Shown: positions 9,511 to 17,321, numbered from the stretch's first letter. The stretch is DNA of 64,000 bases from JAJYQH01 sp036261615 (GCA_036261615.1 DATAKK010000088.1:10724-74723); one strand, 5' to 3'. The notes: a model not told the origin generated them from the letters alone. Made by a program: numbers and translations.

Positions 9511-9524
9511 CCGCATGCATGCGG
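9511..9524. other. 14-bp perfect palindrome upstream of pheS
   Basis: CCGCATGCATGCGG is a perfect palindrome; flanking CGAC and GTCG extend it with one bulged C. It lies between the stop of the methyltransferase gene and the pheS start. It could be a protein-binding site or a small terminator. The rest of 9272-9533 shows only the pheS RBS and no ORF that I would support. Confidence 0.4.
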
Positions 9525-9533
9525 TCGAGGGTA

Positions 9534-10346
9534 TCAGGGTGTGCGGGACGCCGGCCGGTCCCGCTCGGCGCGCTGCTCCGCGGCGGTCGTGTAGAGACAG
9601 ATGGCGGCGGCGGTCGACAGGTTGAGCGACTCGGCGAGTCCCCACATCGGGATGCCGACCACCCGGTCGACGAGCGCGCGGTCGGCCTCGGGCAGTCCCC
9701 AGGCCTCGTTGCCCATCACCCAGGCGATCCGGCCCTGAAGGCCCCCGGCCCCGGCCAGCTCGTCGAGCCGCTCGCCACCCCCGGCGGCGCCAAGCACCTC
9801 GCACCCCCGGGACCTCGCCCAGGCGACGGCGTCCGCGAGCTCGACGCCGACGACCACGGGCAGGTGGAAGACACTGCCGACACTGGCCCGGACGGTCTTG
9901 CCGTTGTGGACGTCGACCGAGCCCTTGGTGAAGACGACGGCGTCCGCCCCGAACGCGTCCGCGCAGCGGATGACGGTGCCGGCGTTGCCGGGGTCGCGGA
10001 TCTGGGCACAGATCAGCACCAGCCGGGGGTCTGGCACGTCGTCGAGCCCGACCTGCTCCTCGCGACAGATCGCGACGATCCCCTGCGGGGTCACGGCGTC
10101 CGACAGTTCCTGGAGGTCGGACGCATGCACCTGCCAGCACCGGTCGGGGTCGGCCAGGGCGAGCAGGTCCGCATGCCGGTCGGGATCGTCGACGAGCACC
10201 GCGCGCACGACGTCGGGACGCCGCAACGCCTCCCGGACCGCCTGCACCCCCTCGGCGAGGAACTCCCCGGCCTCGTCGCGACCCTTGCGCGTGGTCAGCT
10301 TGCGGGCCGCCCGGTACTGGGCGCGGCTCAGGGCGGGCAACGACAT
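9534..10346 (-). CDS. TrmH/SpoU-family RNA 2'-O-methyltransferase
   Basis: SPOUT-class methyltransferase that probably 2'-O-methylates rRNA (or tRNA) with S-adenosylmethionine. 270 residues. An N-terminal L30e-like RNA-binding domain (about 1-110) is followed by the knotted SpoU domain with motif 1 (LICAQIRDPGNAGTVIRCAD), motif 2 (WVMGNEAWGL) and motif 3 (IPMWGLAESLNLSTAAAI). Its place between infC-rpmI-rplT and pheST is a conserved actinobacterial arrangement, where the gene is often called tsnR-like. Start ATG 10346 is leaderless-type. The exact target nucleotide is unknown. Confidence 0.92.
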   Translation of the reverse strand: MSLPALSRAQYRAARKLTTRKGRDEAGEFLAEGVQAVREALRRPDVVRAVLVDDPDRHADLLALADPDRCWQVHASDLQELSDAVTPQGIVAICREEQVGLDDVPDPRLVLICAQIRDPGNAGTVIRCADAFGADAVVFTKGSVDVHNGKTVRASVGSVFHLPVVVGVELADAVAWARSRGCEVLGAAGGGERLDELAGAGGLQGRIAWVMGNEAWGLPEADRALVDRVVGIPMWGLAESLNLSTAAAICLYTTAAEQRAERDRPASRTP

Positions 10347-10352
10347 GGCCAC

Positions 10353-10358
10353 AGGATA
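10353..10358 (-). promoter_or_regulatory. -10-like box TATCCT, leaderless methyltransferase gene
   Basis: Read on the minus strand, TATCCT is followed by six bases and then ATG at 10346. A GTG inside those six bases is also in frame. Confidence 0.5.
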
Positions 10359-10397
10359 GGGCGCGGCGCCGGCCGGCTGCCGAGGGCCCCGAACCGT

Positions 10398-10460
10398 GCA
10401 CCACCTGCCATTCACCAGCCCAGGACGCGGGGACGTGGCAGGTGGTGCGAATTTCGCAGA
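10398..10460. repeat. Hairpin repeat family 1, single copy
   Basis: GCACCACCTGCCA (10398-10410) and TGGCAGGTGGTGC (10436-10448) are a perfect 13-bp inverted repeat around a 25-nt loop, followed by GAATTTCGCAG. The same arms and the same 25-nt loop length recur at 49738-49811 and 49860-49932 with a different loop sequence. It lies between the methyltransferase promoter and a terminator. Confidence 0.8.
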
Positions 10461-10499
10461 ACCGGGCGCGGTCGGGTCACACCCGACCCCGGACACGGC

Positions 10500-10532
10500 G
10501 GAACGCCGCGACCGGGGGGATCGCGGCGTTCC
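10500..10532 (-). terminator. Terminator of 10569-11147 membrane-protein gene
   Basis: GGAACGCCGCGA (10500-10511) and TCGCGGCGTTCC (10521-10532) form a perfect 12-bp stem with a 9-nt loop. A second hairpin, GGTCGGGT/ACCCGACC (10470-10488), follows in the direction of transcription. Confidence 0.75.
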
Positions 10533-10568
10533 TGTGGGGTGGTGTTGTCAGGGATGCATTCCCTGGGC

Positions 10569-11147
10569 TCAGGCGGCTGCCGGAGCGCCCGTGGCCTTCC
10601 CACCGAGCTTGACGAAGCCGAGGGCGGCGAGGACGACGCCGGCGACGATGAGGATGACACCGACCCAGAGGGCGATGGTGCCGATGGTCCACCAGGCGTA
10701 GGCGGTGAGGAGCATGCTGCGGAGGGCGTCGCCCTGGAACAGCGTGTTCTTGATGCCGGTGAGCTTCTGGTAGGCGGCCATGTCAGCGGCGGAGGCGGTG
10801 CCGGCGGTGATCTTCGGGTTGGCAGCGGCCATCGCGCTGGCCTCGGCGCCGATCTCGGAGTAGCTCTTGCCACCGCTCGCCGCCATCATGTGCTCGTGGA
10901 TGAAGTACTCGCTGTAGGCGTAGGCCTGGGGGCCGGTGGTCATCGCCTGGCCGGCGTACTTCGTCAGGTGGTCCTTCATGACCTGCTCGCTCAGCGCGGC
11001 GCCAGCGGGCATCGTGATCTTCTGGCTGCTCAGCTGGTCGCTCACGAATCCGTGGGCCCACGTGCCCGCGTAGGTGATGGCGATGCCGGCCACCAGCGCG
11101 ACCACGCCGACGATCTTCAGCAAGGTGCTGTAGACGGACTTGTTCAT
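10569..11147 (-). CDS. Small actinobacterial membrane protein, unknown function
   Basis: 192 residues with two membrane segments, near residues 10-32 and 150-182, and a soluble loop of roughly 115 residues between them, presumably outside the cell, rich in Ala, Met, Ser and His. Proteins of this type are common in actinobacteria and often carry the name aromatic ring-opening dioxygenase LigA in databases; nothing here supports a dioxygenase. It has its own strong terminator and a 215-bp upstream region, so it is likely a single-gene transcript. It is inserted between rplT and the rRNA methyltransferase gene. Function unknown. Confidence 0.8.
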   Translation of the reverse strand: MNKSVYSTLLKIVGVVALVAGIAITYAGTWAHGFVSDQLSSQKITMPAGAALSEQVMKDHLTKYAGQAMTTGPQAYAYSEYFIHEHMMAASGGKSYSEIGAEASAMAAANPKITAGTASAADMAAYQKLTGIKNTLFQGDALRSMLLTAYAWWTIGTIALWVGVILIVAGVVLAALGFVKLGGKATGAPAAA

Positions 11148-11307
11148 ATTTCTCGTTCCCCCCTGGGAATCGGGGCCGGGGGTTTCGATCTGGCCTCCGG
11201 CCGTGTTGACGCATTCACCATATGACGGCCGAATTTCCGCACTACAGGGGGGTGGCTTTAGCGCTACACAGCGTAGTAGTCAGTGCGTCTTCCCTTGTCG
11301 GAACGCA

Positions 11308-11347
11308 CATCGCCCGCGGTCGGACGAGGTCCGGCCCGCGGGCGATG
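11308..11347 (-). terminator. Terminator hairpin after rplT
   Basis: CATCGCCCGCGG (11308-11319) pairs perfectly with CCGCGGGCGATG (11336-11347); an inner CGGAC/GTCCG stem fills the loop. It lies 15 bp past the rplT stop. Confidence 0.65.
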
Positions 11348-11362
11348 AGAATGCTGCGTCGC

Positions 11363-11728
11363 TCAGGCGGCGGCGGCCTGGTTGGCCCGGGCCACCTCGA
11401 CGAGGGCGGTGAAGGCCATCGGGTCGGTGACGGCCAGGTCGGCGAGGATCTTGCGGTCGACCTCGACGCCGGCGTTCTTCAGCCCGTTGATGAACCGGTT
11501 GTAGGTCATGCCCTCCGCACGGCAGGCCGCGTTGATCCGCTGGATCCAGAGGCTGCGGAAGTCACCCTTGCGATCACGGCGGTGGTCGTAGGCGTAGGTC
11601 ATCGAGTGGAGCATCTGCTCCTTGGCCTTGCGGTAGAGGCGCGAGCGCTGACCGCGGTAGCCGGACGCGAGCTCGAGAACCTCGCGACGCTTCTTCTGCG
11701 CATTCACAGAACGCTTGACGCGTGCCAT
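11363..11728 (-). CDS. rplT: 50S ribosomal protein L20
   Basis: Large-subunit assembly protein that binds 23S rRNA. 121 residues, the normal length. It opens MARVKRSVNAQKKRREVLELA, trimmed here to its first fifteen positions as diagnostic, and carries the conserved GYRGQRSRLYRKAKEQ and WIQRINAACR segments. It is the last gene of infC-rpmI-rplT. In Bacillus subtilis and E. coli L20 represses this operon; whether the leader here responds to L20 is not known. Confidence 0.99.
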   Translation of the reverse strand: MARVKRSVNAQKKRREVLELASGYRGQRSRLYRKAKEQMLHSMTYAYDHRRDRKGDFRSLWIQRINAACRAEGMTYNRFINGLKNAGVEVDRKILADLAVTDPMAFTALVEVARANQAAAA

Positions 11729-11801
11729 GTTCTATCTCCTTGATGTAGAAGGGACGCCGGATGCCGTCGTCCCGGAACTGAGTGCCGGGGTCGGCGTCGG
11801 G

Positions 11802-12008
11802 TCACTTGCCCTTGTGCTTGGCGAGCAGCTTCTTCACCTTGCGGGCGTCCCCGCCGGTGAGGACCGCGACGCCCTGCAGCCGCCGCATGCGCTTGGTCGG
11901 CTTGTGCTCGTTGAGGTGCGTGGTGCCGGCCTGCTTGTGCACGAGCTTGCCGCTGCCGGTGCGCGTGACGCGCTTCTTCATCCCGGAGTGGGTCTTCATC
12001 TTCGGCAT
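11802..12008 (-). CDS. rpmI: 50S ribosomal protein L35
   Basis: Small basic large-subunit protein of 68 residues. It begins MPKMKTHSGMKKRVTRTGSG and ends in the lysine-rich KVKKLLAKHKGK, both typical of the family. It sits between infC and rplT in the conserved order, with intergenic gaps of 139 bp and 73 bp. The start ATG has GGAGACACC just upstream, a usable ribosome-binding site. Confidence 0.99.
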   Translation of the reverse strand: MPKMKTHSGMKKRVTRTGSGKLVHKQAGTTHLNEHKPTKRMRRLQGVAVLTGGDARKVKKLLAKHKGK

Positions 12009-12147
12009 GGTGTCTCCTTGTTTCGTTGGCTCCCCCGAGGCTGCCCGTGGGAGGTGCTGCTGACAGGCGGTGGACTGGGCGCGCGCGGGGCGCGATCAGC
12101 CGCGGACGCGACCGGTGCGAGCCGGTCGGACCAGTGGCCGGTGCCGA

Positions 12148-12831
12148 TCAGAGATCGACGTCGGGGTCGAGGTTGTCGGCGGGACCCCGCTTCTTCTTCG
12201 GTGTGGGCTGGTGGGTGGCCCGGTACTCGGCCTCGAACTCGCGCTCGGACTGCTGGGCGGCGGCGCGCTCGGCCATCCGACGCTCGCGCTCGGCCTTCTC
12301 GTCGAGCCGGGCCTCGGTCTTCTTGCGGGTGGGACCGAGGACCATGAGCATGTTGCGGCCGTCGAGCTTGGGCGCCGACTCGATGTAGCCGAACTCCTCG
12401 ACGTCGTCGGCCAGGCGCTTGAGCAGGTTGGCACCCAGTTCGGGCTTCGACTGCTCGCGGCCACGGAACATGATGGTGATCTTCACCTTGTCGCCGCCCT
12501 TGAGGAAGCGCACGACGTGACCCTTCTTGGTCTCGTAGTCGTGCTCGTCGATCTTGGGGCGGAGCTTCATCTCCTTGATGACCGTGTTGGTCTGGTTACG
12601 GCGCGATTCGCGCGCCTTCTGCGCGTTCTCGTACTTGAACTTGCCGTAGTCCATGAGCTTGACGACCGGCGGGCGGGCGGCGGCGGCCACCTCGACCAGG
12701 TCGAGGTCGTGCTCGCGGGCCAACTGCAGCGCCTGCTCGATCCGGACGATGCCGACCTGTTCGCCGTTGGGACCCACGAGCCGGACCTCGGGTACCCGGA
12801 TCCGGTCGTTGATGCGTGGTTCAGTACTGAT
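12148..12831 (-). CDS. infC: Translation initiation factor IF-3, ATC start
   Basis: IF-3 keeps 30S subunits free and proofreads start-codon choice. 227 residues: N-domain from ISTEPRINDRIRVPEVRLVG, a linker near LMDYGKFKYE, then the C-domain (GHVVRFLKGGDKVKITIMFR). The C-terminus beyond about residue 175 is a charged Arg/Glu-rich tail. GGGAGG and a 4-nt spacer place the start at ATC (12831). There is no ATG, GTG or TTG in frame between the SD and the upstream attenuator. Non-standard AUU/AUC starts are a known self-control device of infC, because IF-3 discriminates against them. A longer ORF starting at 12945 would run through the terminator hairpin. Confidence 0.96.
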   Translation of the reverse strand: MSTEPRINDRIRVPEVRLVGPNGEQVGIVRIEQALQLAREHDLDLVEVAAAARPPVVKLMDYGKFKYENAQKARESRRNQTNTVIKEMKLRPKIDEHDYETKKGHVVRFLKGGDKVKITIMFRGREQSKPELGANLLKRLADDVEEFGYIESAPKLDGRNMLMVLGPTRKKTEARLDEKAERERRMAERAAAQQSEREFEAEYRATHQPTPKKKRGPADNLDPDVDL

Positions 12832-12879
12832 GTGTCCTCCCGGGACTTGGTTGAGTGGTTCTGGATCAACCGGACGACG

Positions 12880-12907
12880 AAAAAGGCCCCCGCCGACGGC
12901 GGAGGCC
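12880..12907 (-). terminator. Attenuator hairpin in the infC leader
   Basis: On the minus strand GGCCTCCGCC, loop GTC, GGCGGGGGCC and TTTTT form a textbook intrinsic terminator (one G-T wobble) placed 49 nt before the infC start. Because it is upstream of the gene on the same strand, it reads as a transcription attenuator. A second small stem, GGTTGA/TCAACC (12849-12871), lies between it and the RBS. The rest of the leader to about 13100 has no ORF I can support. Confidence 0.82.
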
Positions 12908-13127
12908 TGACCAGTGACTGCGCGAACGCCACCCGGAGGTGCCACGCCACCGGCGTGGAATCATCGACCCGGCAGGAACGCACGCACCGCGTGAGCCCCG
13001 CTCGGGTGGGAGGCCAGGACCTCCACTTCGGCGGATCGGCGTCAGTCGACGCCCGATCGATCCCGGCCATTCTAGGCGAACGCGGGGTCGCACACCAATC
13101 CGGTGCCGGTCGTCGGCCGCCCGGGGC

Positions 13128-13661
13128 TCACTGGATGCCCCTGCGGCGCAGGATCTCCTCGATCTCGGCGTCCTCGTCGCTGGTCTCGGCGGCCGGGCCG
13201 GCGGGTGCGGCCGGCGTGGGGGCCGCCTTCTCGAGCGGACGCGGCGTCGCGGCGCCGGGGCCGGTGGCCGGAGTCCTCCGATCGGCCGCCGGACGGCCGG
13301 TCTGGGCCGCCTGGGCCCGGTCGCGCCGCTGCTGGCGTCGCTGGCGCGCCTCGGCTCGGGAGACGGGGCTGACGGCGCTGCCGACGAGGACGAGGAGCAC
13401 CCCCAGCGCGCCGACGACGACGCCGATGAGCCGCGTCCGGTCGAGGGGGGTGGTGCGCACCCAGTGGATCGTGGCCCGCACCCAGGCGAGCACGAGGGCG
13501 AGGAAGCCCATGATCCACAACGCGGCGATGACGAGCGCGAGGCCGAGCCCGTGCAGCACCGCCCGCGCGCTGCGGCTGCGCGCCCAGCGGCCGGCCGTCA
13601 CGGCGAGCACCAGTACGATGAGGCCGATGGCCCCGAGTACGACGATCAGCTGGTCGCTCAT
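13128..13661 (-). CDS. Hypothetical membrane protein
   Basis: 177 residues. Three hydrophobic segments lie near residues 4-22, 37-60 and 77-95, followed by a basic stretch (RAEARQRRQQRRDRAQ) and a Pro/Ala-rich tail ending in an acidic patch and EEILRRRGIQ. No family recognised. The ATG at 13661 is 46 bp from the divergent SseB-like gene, so a shared promoter region is likely. The region between its stop and infC holds the infC promoter and leader. Function unknown; the charged cytoplasmic tail suggests a protein-interaction role, which is a guess. Confidence 0.7.
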   Translation of the reverse strand: MSDQLIVVLGAIGLIVLVLAVTAGRWARSRSARAVLHGLGLALVIAALWIMGFLALVLAWVRATIHWVRTTPLDRTRLIGVVVGALGVLLVLVGSAVSPVSRAEARQRRQQRRDRAQAAQTGRPAADRRTPATGPGAATPRPLEKAAPTPAAPAGPAAETSDEDAEIEEILRRRGIQ

Positions 13662-13667
13662 GGGCCC

Positions 13668-13673
13668 ACTGTG
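13668..13673 (-). promoter_or_regulatory. -10-like box CACAGT, leaderless membrane-protein gene
   Basis: Minus-strand CACAGT ends six bases before the ATG at 13661. A weaker match to the consensus than the others. Confidence 0.3.
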
Positions 13674-13706
13674 CCACACGCCATCACCACACCTCCCGGA
13701 GCCACG

Positions 13707-14210
13707 GTGAACGACCACGACCGCACCCTCGCCGACGTCGGACGCCGCTGGGCGGGTGACACGGGCGGGGCCGACGCCGACGTGCGGGCCGCGCTCGCCG
13801 GCGTCCGGGACGCCGACAGCTACCTGCGGGCGGTCGCGGCGTTGTGTGGGGCGCGACTGCTGCTGCCCATCCTCGCCACCGGCGACGACCACGCGACCGG
13901 ACCCGACCCGGATCGGCACGCCGAGATGGCCGCGGTGAGCCTGCGGGGCGTCGACGGGCGCACGGCGCTGCTCGCGTTCACCGGGCTGGACGCCGCCCGC
14001 GCGTGGAATCCGGCCGCCAGGCCGGTGCCGGGCACGCTCGACGAGGTGGCGGCCACCGTGGCGGAGGCCGGCTCGGACGTCCTGCTCGTCGACGTCGCGG
14101 GTCCGGCCCCGCTCGAGATCGGTCCCGACCTGCTGCAGCACCTGGCCGCCGGGGAGCGGCTGGTGGAGGTGTCGCGGGGCGACTTCGGCTGGTTGTCGGT
14201 GCCGCGCTGA
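13707..14210 (+). CDS. SseB N-terminal-domain protein
   Basis: 167 residues starting at GTG 13707 (NDHDRTLADVGRRWAG). The segments LLLPILATGDD, AAVSLRGVDGRTALLAFTGL and LLVDVAGPAPLEIG match the SseB_N fold, an alpha/beta domain common in actinobacteria and related to type III secretion enhancer SseB only by name. In actinobacteria this gene often sits near infC, as here. No enzyme motif is visible and the biological role is not known. A longer in-frame extension upstream lacks family similarity and would cover the divergent promoter. Confidence 0.8.
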   Translation: MNDHDRTLADVGRRWAGDTGGADADVRAALAGVRDADSYLRAVAALCGARLLLPILATGDDHATGPDPDRHAEMAAVSLRGVDGRTALLAFTGLDAARAWNPAARPVPGTLDEVAATVAEAGSDVLLVDVAGPAPLEIGPDLLQHLAAGERLVEVSRGDFGWLSVPR

Positions 14211-14217
14211 GCGGACG

Positions 14218-14682
14218 TCAGGCCGTCTTGTAGCGGCGGGCGATCGCCTGCAGCAGCGCGAGCCGCTCCTCGGCGGCGTCCCCTTCGGAGCGCTGCACCG
14301 CGAGCACCATCCGGGTGGCGCCCTCGTCGTTGTCGTCGCGCAGTTCGAGGTTGACCCACGGGTCGCCCGAGTTCATGACGAAGTCGTCGACCCGGTCCCA
14401 GGTGTAGTGGTGGGTGCTGATCGCGTTGCGCACGGTGACGCCGTCGGGACCGACCTTCACCACGCTGAGCCCCACGGCCATCATGGTCGCCACCAGGACG
14501 ATGAGGAAGAACACGATCGTCACCAGCTGCGGCCAGGTCCACTGGGAGCGGGTGATCGGCCCCATGCCGATCCACAGCGCGACCGACCCCGCGACGACGA
14601 TCACCGACAGCACCGCGCCGGTGATGAGGGCCGGCATCGAGCGCAGGGTGACCGACTCGGGAACCTGGGCCTCGGAGGTCAT
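14218..14682 (-). CDS. Membrane protein with bacterial PH-like domain
   Basis: 154 residues. Two membrane segments near residues 17-40 and 51-75 are followed by a small beta-rich domain beginning VKVGPDGVTVRNAISTHHY and containing WDRVDDFVMNSGDPWVNLEL. This pattern fits the actinobacterial bPH_6 (PF10756-like) membrane proteins that lie next to hisG/hisE in many genomes. The PH-like domain faces the cytoplasm. The stop is 7 bp from the convergent SseB-like gene. Function unknown. Confidence 0.78.
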   Translation of the reverse strand: MTSEAQVPESVTLRSMPALITGAVLSVIVVAGSVALWIGMGPITRSQWTWPQLVTIVFFLIVLVATMMAVGLSVVKVGPDGVTVRNAISTHHYTWDRVDDFVMNSGDPWVNLELRDDNDEGATRMVLAVQRSEGDAAEERLALLQAIARRYKTA

Positions 14683-14722
14683 CGGATGCTTCCCATCTGC
14701 GTGCTCCCCGTCTCGGACGCCG

Positions 14723-15586
14723 TCACAGCCGGCACGCCGCGATGTCGGTGACCAGGATGGCCCGGGCGCCGGCCTCCCACAGGTCGTCCATGAGCTGCTG
14801 GGCGCTGCCCCGCGGCACCATGGCCCGCACCGCGTACCAGCCCTTCTTGGCCACGCTCGACACCGTCGGCCCCTCGAGCCCGGGGGTGAGGTCGGTGGTG
14901 GCGTCCAGGTTCGCCTCGTGCACGTCGTAGTCGAGCATGACGTAGTTGCGGGCGACGAGGACGCCGTCGAGGCGGTGCCGGAGCTGGTTGAGGCCGGGGA
15001 TGTCGTCGCCGCCGCGCCGGCGGATGAGGATGCCCTCGGACTCGAGGATCGGCTCGCCGAACAGCTCGAGCCCGGCCCGGCGCAGGGTGGTTCCGGTCTC
15101 GACGACGTCGGCGATGGCGTCCGCCACGCCCAGGCGGATCGACGACTCGACCGCGCCGTCGAGCCGGATCAGCCGGGCCTTGACGCCGCGCTCGGCGAGG
15201 TAGCCCTCGAGCAGCCCCGGGTAGGACGTGGCGATGCGGCGTCCGTCGAGGTCGGCGAGGGTCATCGACGAGCCGCCGGGCGCGGCGAAGCGGAACCGGG
15301 TGGCGCCGAACCCGAGGGCCATCACCTCGTCGGCGTTGGCCGCTGAGTCGATGAGCATGTCGCGGCCGGTGAGGCCGAGGTCGAGGGTGCCCTCCCCGAC
15401 GTAGACGGCGATGTCGCGGGGGCGGAGGTAGTAGAACTCGACGCCGTTGGCCTCGTCGTAGAGCACGAGGTCCTTGGGGTCGGTGCGCTGCCGGTAGCCG
15501 GCCTCGCGCAGCATGACGGACGCGTGCTCGGCGAGCGATCCCTTGTTCGGGACCGCGATCTTCAGCGGGCTGCGGTCTGGGGCCAT
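14723..15586 (-). CDS. hisG: ATP phosphoribosyltransferase, long form
   Basis: First step of histidine synthesis: ATP + PRPP to phosphoribosyl-ATP, in the cytoplasm. 287 residues, so this is the long form with its own C-terminal ACT-like regulatory domain for histidine feedback, which does not need HisZ. Visible are LKIAVPNKGSLAEHA, the GRDMLIDSAAN region, and the PRPP loop VADAIADVVETGTTLRRAGL. The C-domain runs from about residue 210 (LDYDVHEANLDATTDLTPGL). GAGGA lies nine bases before ATG 15586. It follows hisE, and the pair is the usual actinobacterial hisEG unit. Confidence 0.97.
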   Translation of the reverse strand: MAPDRSPLKIAVPNKGSLAEHASVMLREAGYRQRTDPKDLVLYDEANGVEFYYLRPRDIAVYVGEGTLDLGLTGRDMLIDSAANADEVMALGFGATRFRFAAPGGSSMTLADLDGRRIATSYPGLLEGYLAERGVKARLIRLDGAVESSIRLGVADAIADVVETGTTLRRAGLELFGEPILESEGILIRRRGGDDIPGLNQLRHRLDGVLVARNYVMLDYDVHEANLDATTDLTPGLEGPTVSSVAKKGWYAVRAMVPRGSAQQLMDDLWEAGARAILVTDIAACRL

Positions 15587-15647
15587 GGCTGAGTGTCCTC
15601 TGTCTGCGATGCGGGTGTGGGGGTGACGGCGTCCGGACGCCGGAGGG

Positions 15648-15914
15648 TCACAGGTGCCGGTAGACGTCCTCGAGGGACAGGTCGAGGGAGACCATGAGCA
15701 CCTGGAGGTGGTAGAGAAGCTGGCTGATCTCGAGGGCTGCGTCCTCGCGGGTCTCGTGCTCGGCGGCCATCCACACCTCGGCGGCCTCCTCGACGATCTT
15801 CTTGCCGATGCCGTGGACGCCGGCGTCGAGACGTGCGACCGTGCCCGACCCCTCGGGGCGGGTGCGCGCGATCTCACCGAGTTCGGCGAACAGGTCCTCG
15901 AAGCTCTTGCTCAC
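15648..15914 (-). CDS. hisE: Phosphoribosyl-ATP pyrophosphatase
   Basis: Second step of histidine synthesis: hydrolyses phosphoribosyl-ATP to phosphoribosyl-AMP. 88 residues, normal for the stand-alone actinobacterial enzyme. The all-alpha MazG-like fold shows the Mg-binding signature EEAAEVWMAAEHE and the LYHLQVLM helix. The start is GTG 15914 (SKSFEDLFAELGEIA). It precedes hisG by 61 bp in the direction of transcription. A -10-like box sits directly upstream. Confidence 0.97.
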   Translation of the reverse strand: MSKSFEDLFAELGEIARTRPEGSGTVARLDAGVHGIGKKIVEEAAEVWMAAEHETREDAALEISQLLYHLQVLMVSLDLSLEDVYRHL

Positions 15915-15921
15915 CGGGCAG

Positions 15922-15927
15922 AGCCTA
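15922..15927 (-). promoter_or_regulatory. -10-like box TAGGCT, leaderless hisE
   Basis: Minus-strand TAGGCT, seven bases, then GTG 15914. It would start the hisEG transcript at the first codon. Confidence 0.5.
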
Positions 15928-15983
15928 CCGTCACCCGGCCGGCGTCCCCGTCGCCCGGTGAGGTGGTGGATGCGGCCCCCGGC

Positions 15984-16064
15984 GGCGTACGAGATGACTG
16001 ACGGCGTACGAGATGTGGGGCCGAAACCGACAACTCGTACGCCGGAGGAGACGAGTCGTACGCC
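15984..16064. repeat. Hairpin repeat family 2, copy 1 (81 bp)
   Basis: Two direct copies of GGCGTACGA (15984, 16003) are followed by two inverted copies TCGTACGCC (16035, 16056), giving nested stems. The spacing from the first base is 0, 19, 51 and 72. The second copy at 62629-62709 has the same length and the same offsets. It lies between the stop of mshC and the hisE promoter. Confidence 0.88.
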
Positions 16065-16070
16065 GCGGTG

Positions 16071-17321
16071 CTACAGGCTGACGCCGAGGAGCGCGTCGAC
16101 CGCGTCGGCCACCAGGCGGGCGCCGGCCGGATCGGTCTCGGTCGCCGAGCGCGAGGCCTCGGCCCAGTCGTCGAGGACGCCGGTGGCCGCGACCACGTCG
16201 AGGTCGGCCCGCAGCGCGGCGCGCAGCCGATCGACCACCGGGCCGGCGTCGACGGCGCCCGCGGCGGCGAGCCCCTCCCGCCACCCGGCGAGCCGGCGCA
16301 CCGCGGCGTCCAGCTGCTCGGGGGTCCACTCCCAGTTCTCGCGGTAGTGGTGCCCGAGCAGCGCGACCCGCACCGCCATCGGGTCGACCCCCCGGGCCCG
16401 CAGCCGGGAGACGAACTCGAGGTTGCCCCGCGACTTGCTCATCTTCTCCCCGTCGAGACCGACCATGCCGACGTGCACGTACGAGTCGGCGAACGGCTGG
16501 TGGGACGCGACGAGCCCCTCGGCGGCGCACATCTCGTGATGCGGGAAGGCGAGGTCGGTGCCGCCGCCCTGGACGTCGATGCGGGGGCCGAGGAAGTCGA
16601 GCGCGATGGCGGTGCACTCGATGTGCCAGCCAGGACGCCCCCGGCCCAGCCGGGAGTCCCACGAGGGCTCGCCCGGGCGTTCGAACCGCCACACGAGACA
16701 GTCGAGCGGGTCGCGCTTTCCGGGCCGGTCGGGGTCGCCCCCGTTCTCGCCGAACACCCGGCGCATGGTGTCGCGGTCGAGGTGGGACACCCCGCCGAAC
16801 CCCGGCGCCTGCACGCAGCTGAAGTACCAGTCGGGATGGTCGGGATCGTCGATCTGGTAGACGGCCCCGCTCGGGCGCATCGAGTCGACGAGGCCGGCGA
16901 CCGTCTGCACCGACTCCACCGCGCCGACGTAGTGCTGGGGCGGCAGGATCCGCAGCGCCTCCATGTCGTCGCGGAACAGGGCGATCTGCTCGGCCGCGAG
17001 CTCCTCCCAGTCGCGGCCGGTCTGCTCGGCCCGTTCGAGCAGCGGCTCGTCGACGTCGGTGACGTTCTGGGCGAACCGCACGTCCAGGCCGAGGTCGCGC
17101 CACTGCCGGTTGACGAGGTCGAAGGTGAGGTAGGTGAACGCATGCCCCAGGTGGGTGGCGTCGTAGGGCGTGATCCCGCAGACGTACATCCGGGCGGTGC
17201 CCTCCTCGGGCCCCACCGGCCGCACCTCACCGGACGCCGTGTCGTGCAGCCTCAGCGTCGCCTCGACCCCCGCCGAGCGGTGGGCGACCTCGGGCACCTC
17301 GGGGGCGTCCCATGACCTCAT
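16071..17321 (-). CDS. mshC: Mycothiol ligase MshC
   Basis: Joins cysteine to glucosaminyl-inositol (GlcN-Ins) with ATP, the third step of mycothiol synthesis in the cytoplasm. 416 residues, as expected. It is a class I CysRS relative with a HIGH-like motif in ITPYDATHLGHAFTY, the zinc/cysteine site near MYVCG and GWHIECTAIALDFLG with FPHHE, and a KMSKS motif in GEKMSKSRGN. There is no CysRS C-terminal anticodon region, which separates it from cysS. ATG 17321 overlaps the stop of the upstream acetyltransferase gene (ATGA). The stop lies 6 bp from repeat family 2. Confidence 0.97.
   Translation of the reverse strand: MRSWDAPEVPEVAHRSAGVEATLRLHDTASGEVRPVGPEEGTARMYVCGITPYDATHLGHAFTYLTFDLVNRQWRDLGLDVRFAQNVTDVDEPLLERAEQTGRDWEELAAEQIALFRDDMEALRILPPQHYVGAVESVQTVAGLVDSMRPSGAVYQIDDPDHPDWYFSCVQAPGFGGVSHLDRDTMRRVFGENGGDPDRPGKRDPLDCLVWRFERPGEPSWDSRLGRGRPGWHIECTAIALDFLGPRIDVQGGGTDLAFPHHEMCAAEGLVASHQPFADSYVHVGMVGLDGEKMSKSRGNLEFVSRLRARGVDPMAVRVALLGHHYRENWEWTPEQLDAAVRRLAGWREGLAAAGAVDAGPVVDRLRAALRADLDVVAATGVLDDWAEASRSATETDPAGARLVADAVDALLGVSL

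Noticed and set aside
9272..9533. T-box or Phe-rich leader peptide upstream of pheS
   Set aside because: No T-box conserved core and no run of Phe codons on the minus strand; only a 14-bp palindrome and the RBS.
10569..11147. Annotation as aromatic ring-opening dioxygenase LigA
   Set aside because: This name is often attached to such short membrane proteins, but there is no dioxygenase motif; the sequence is two membrane helices with a soluble loop.
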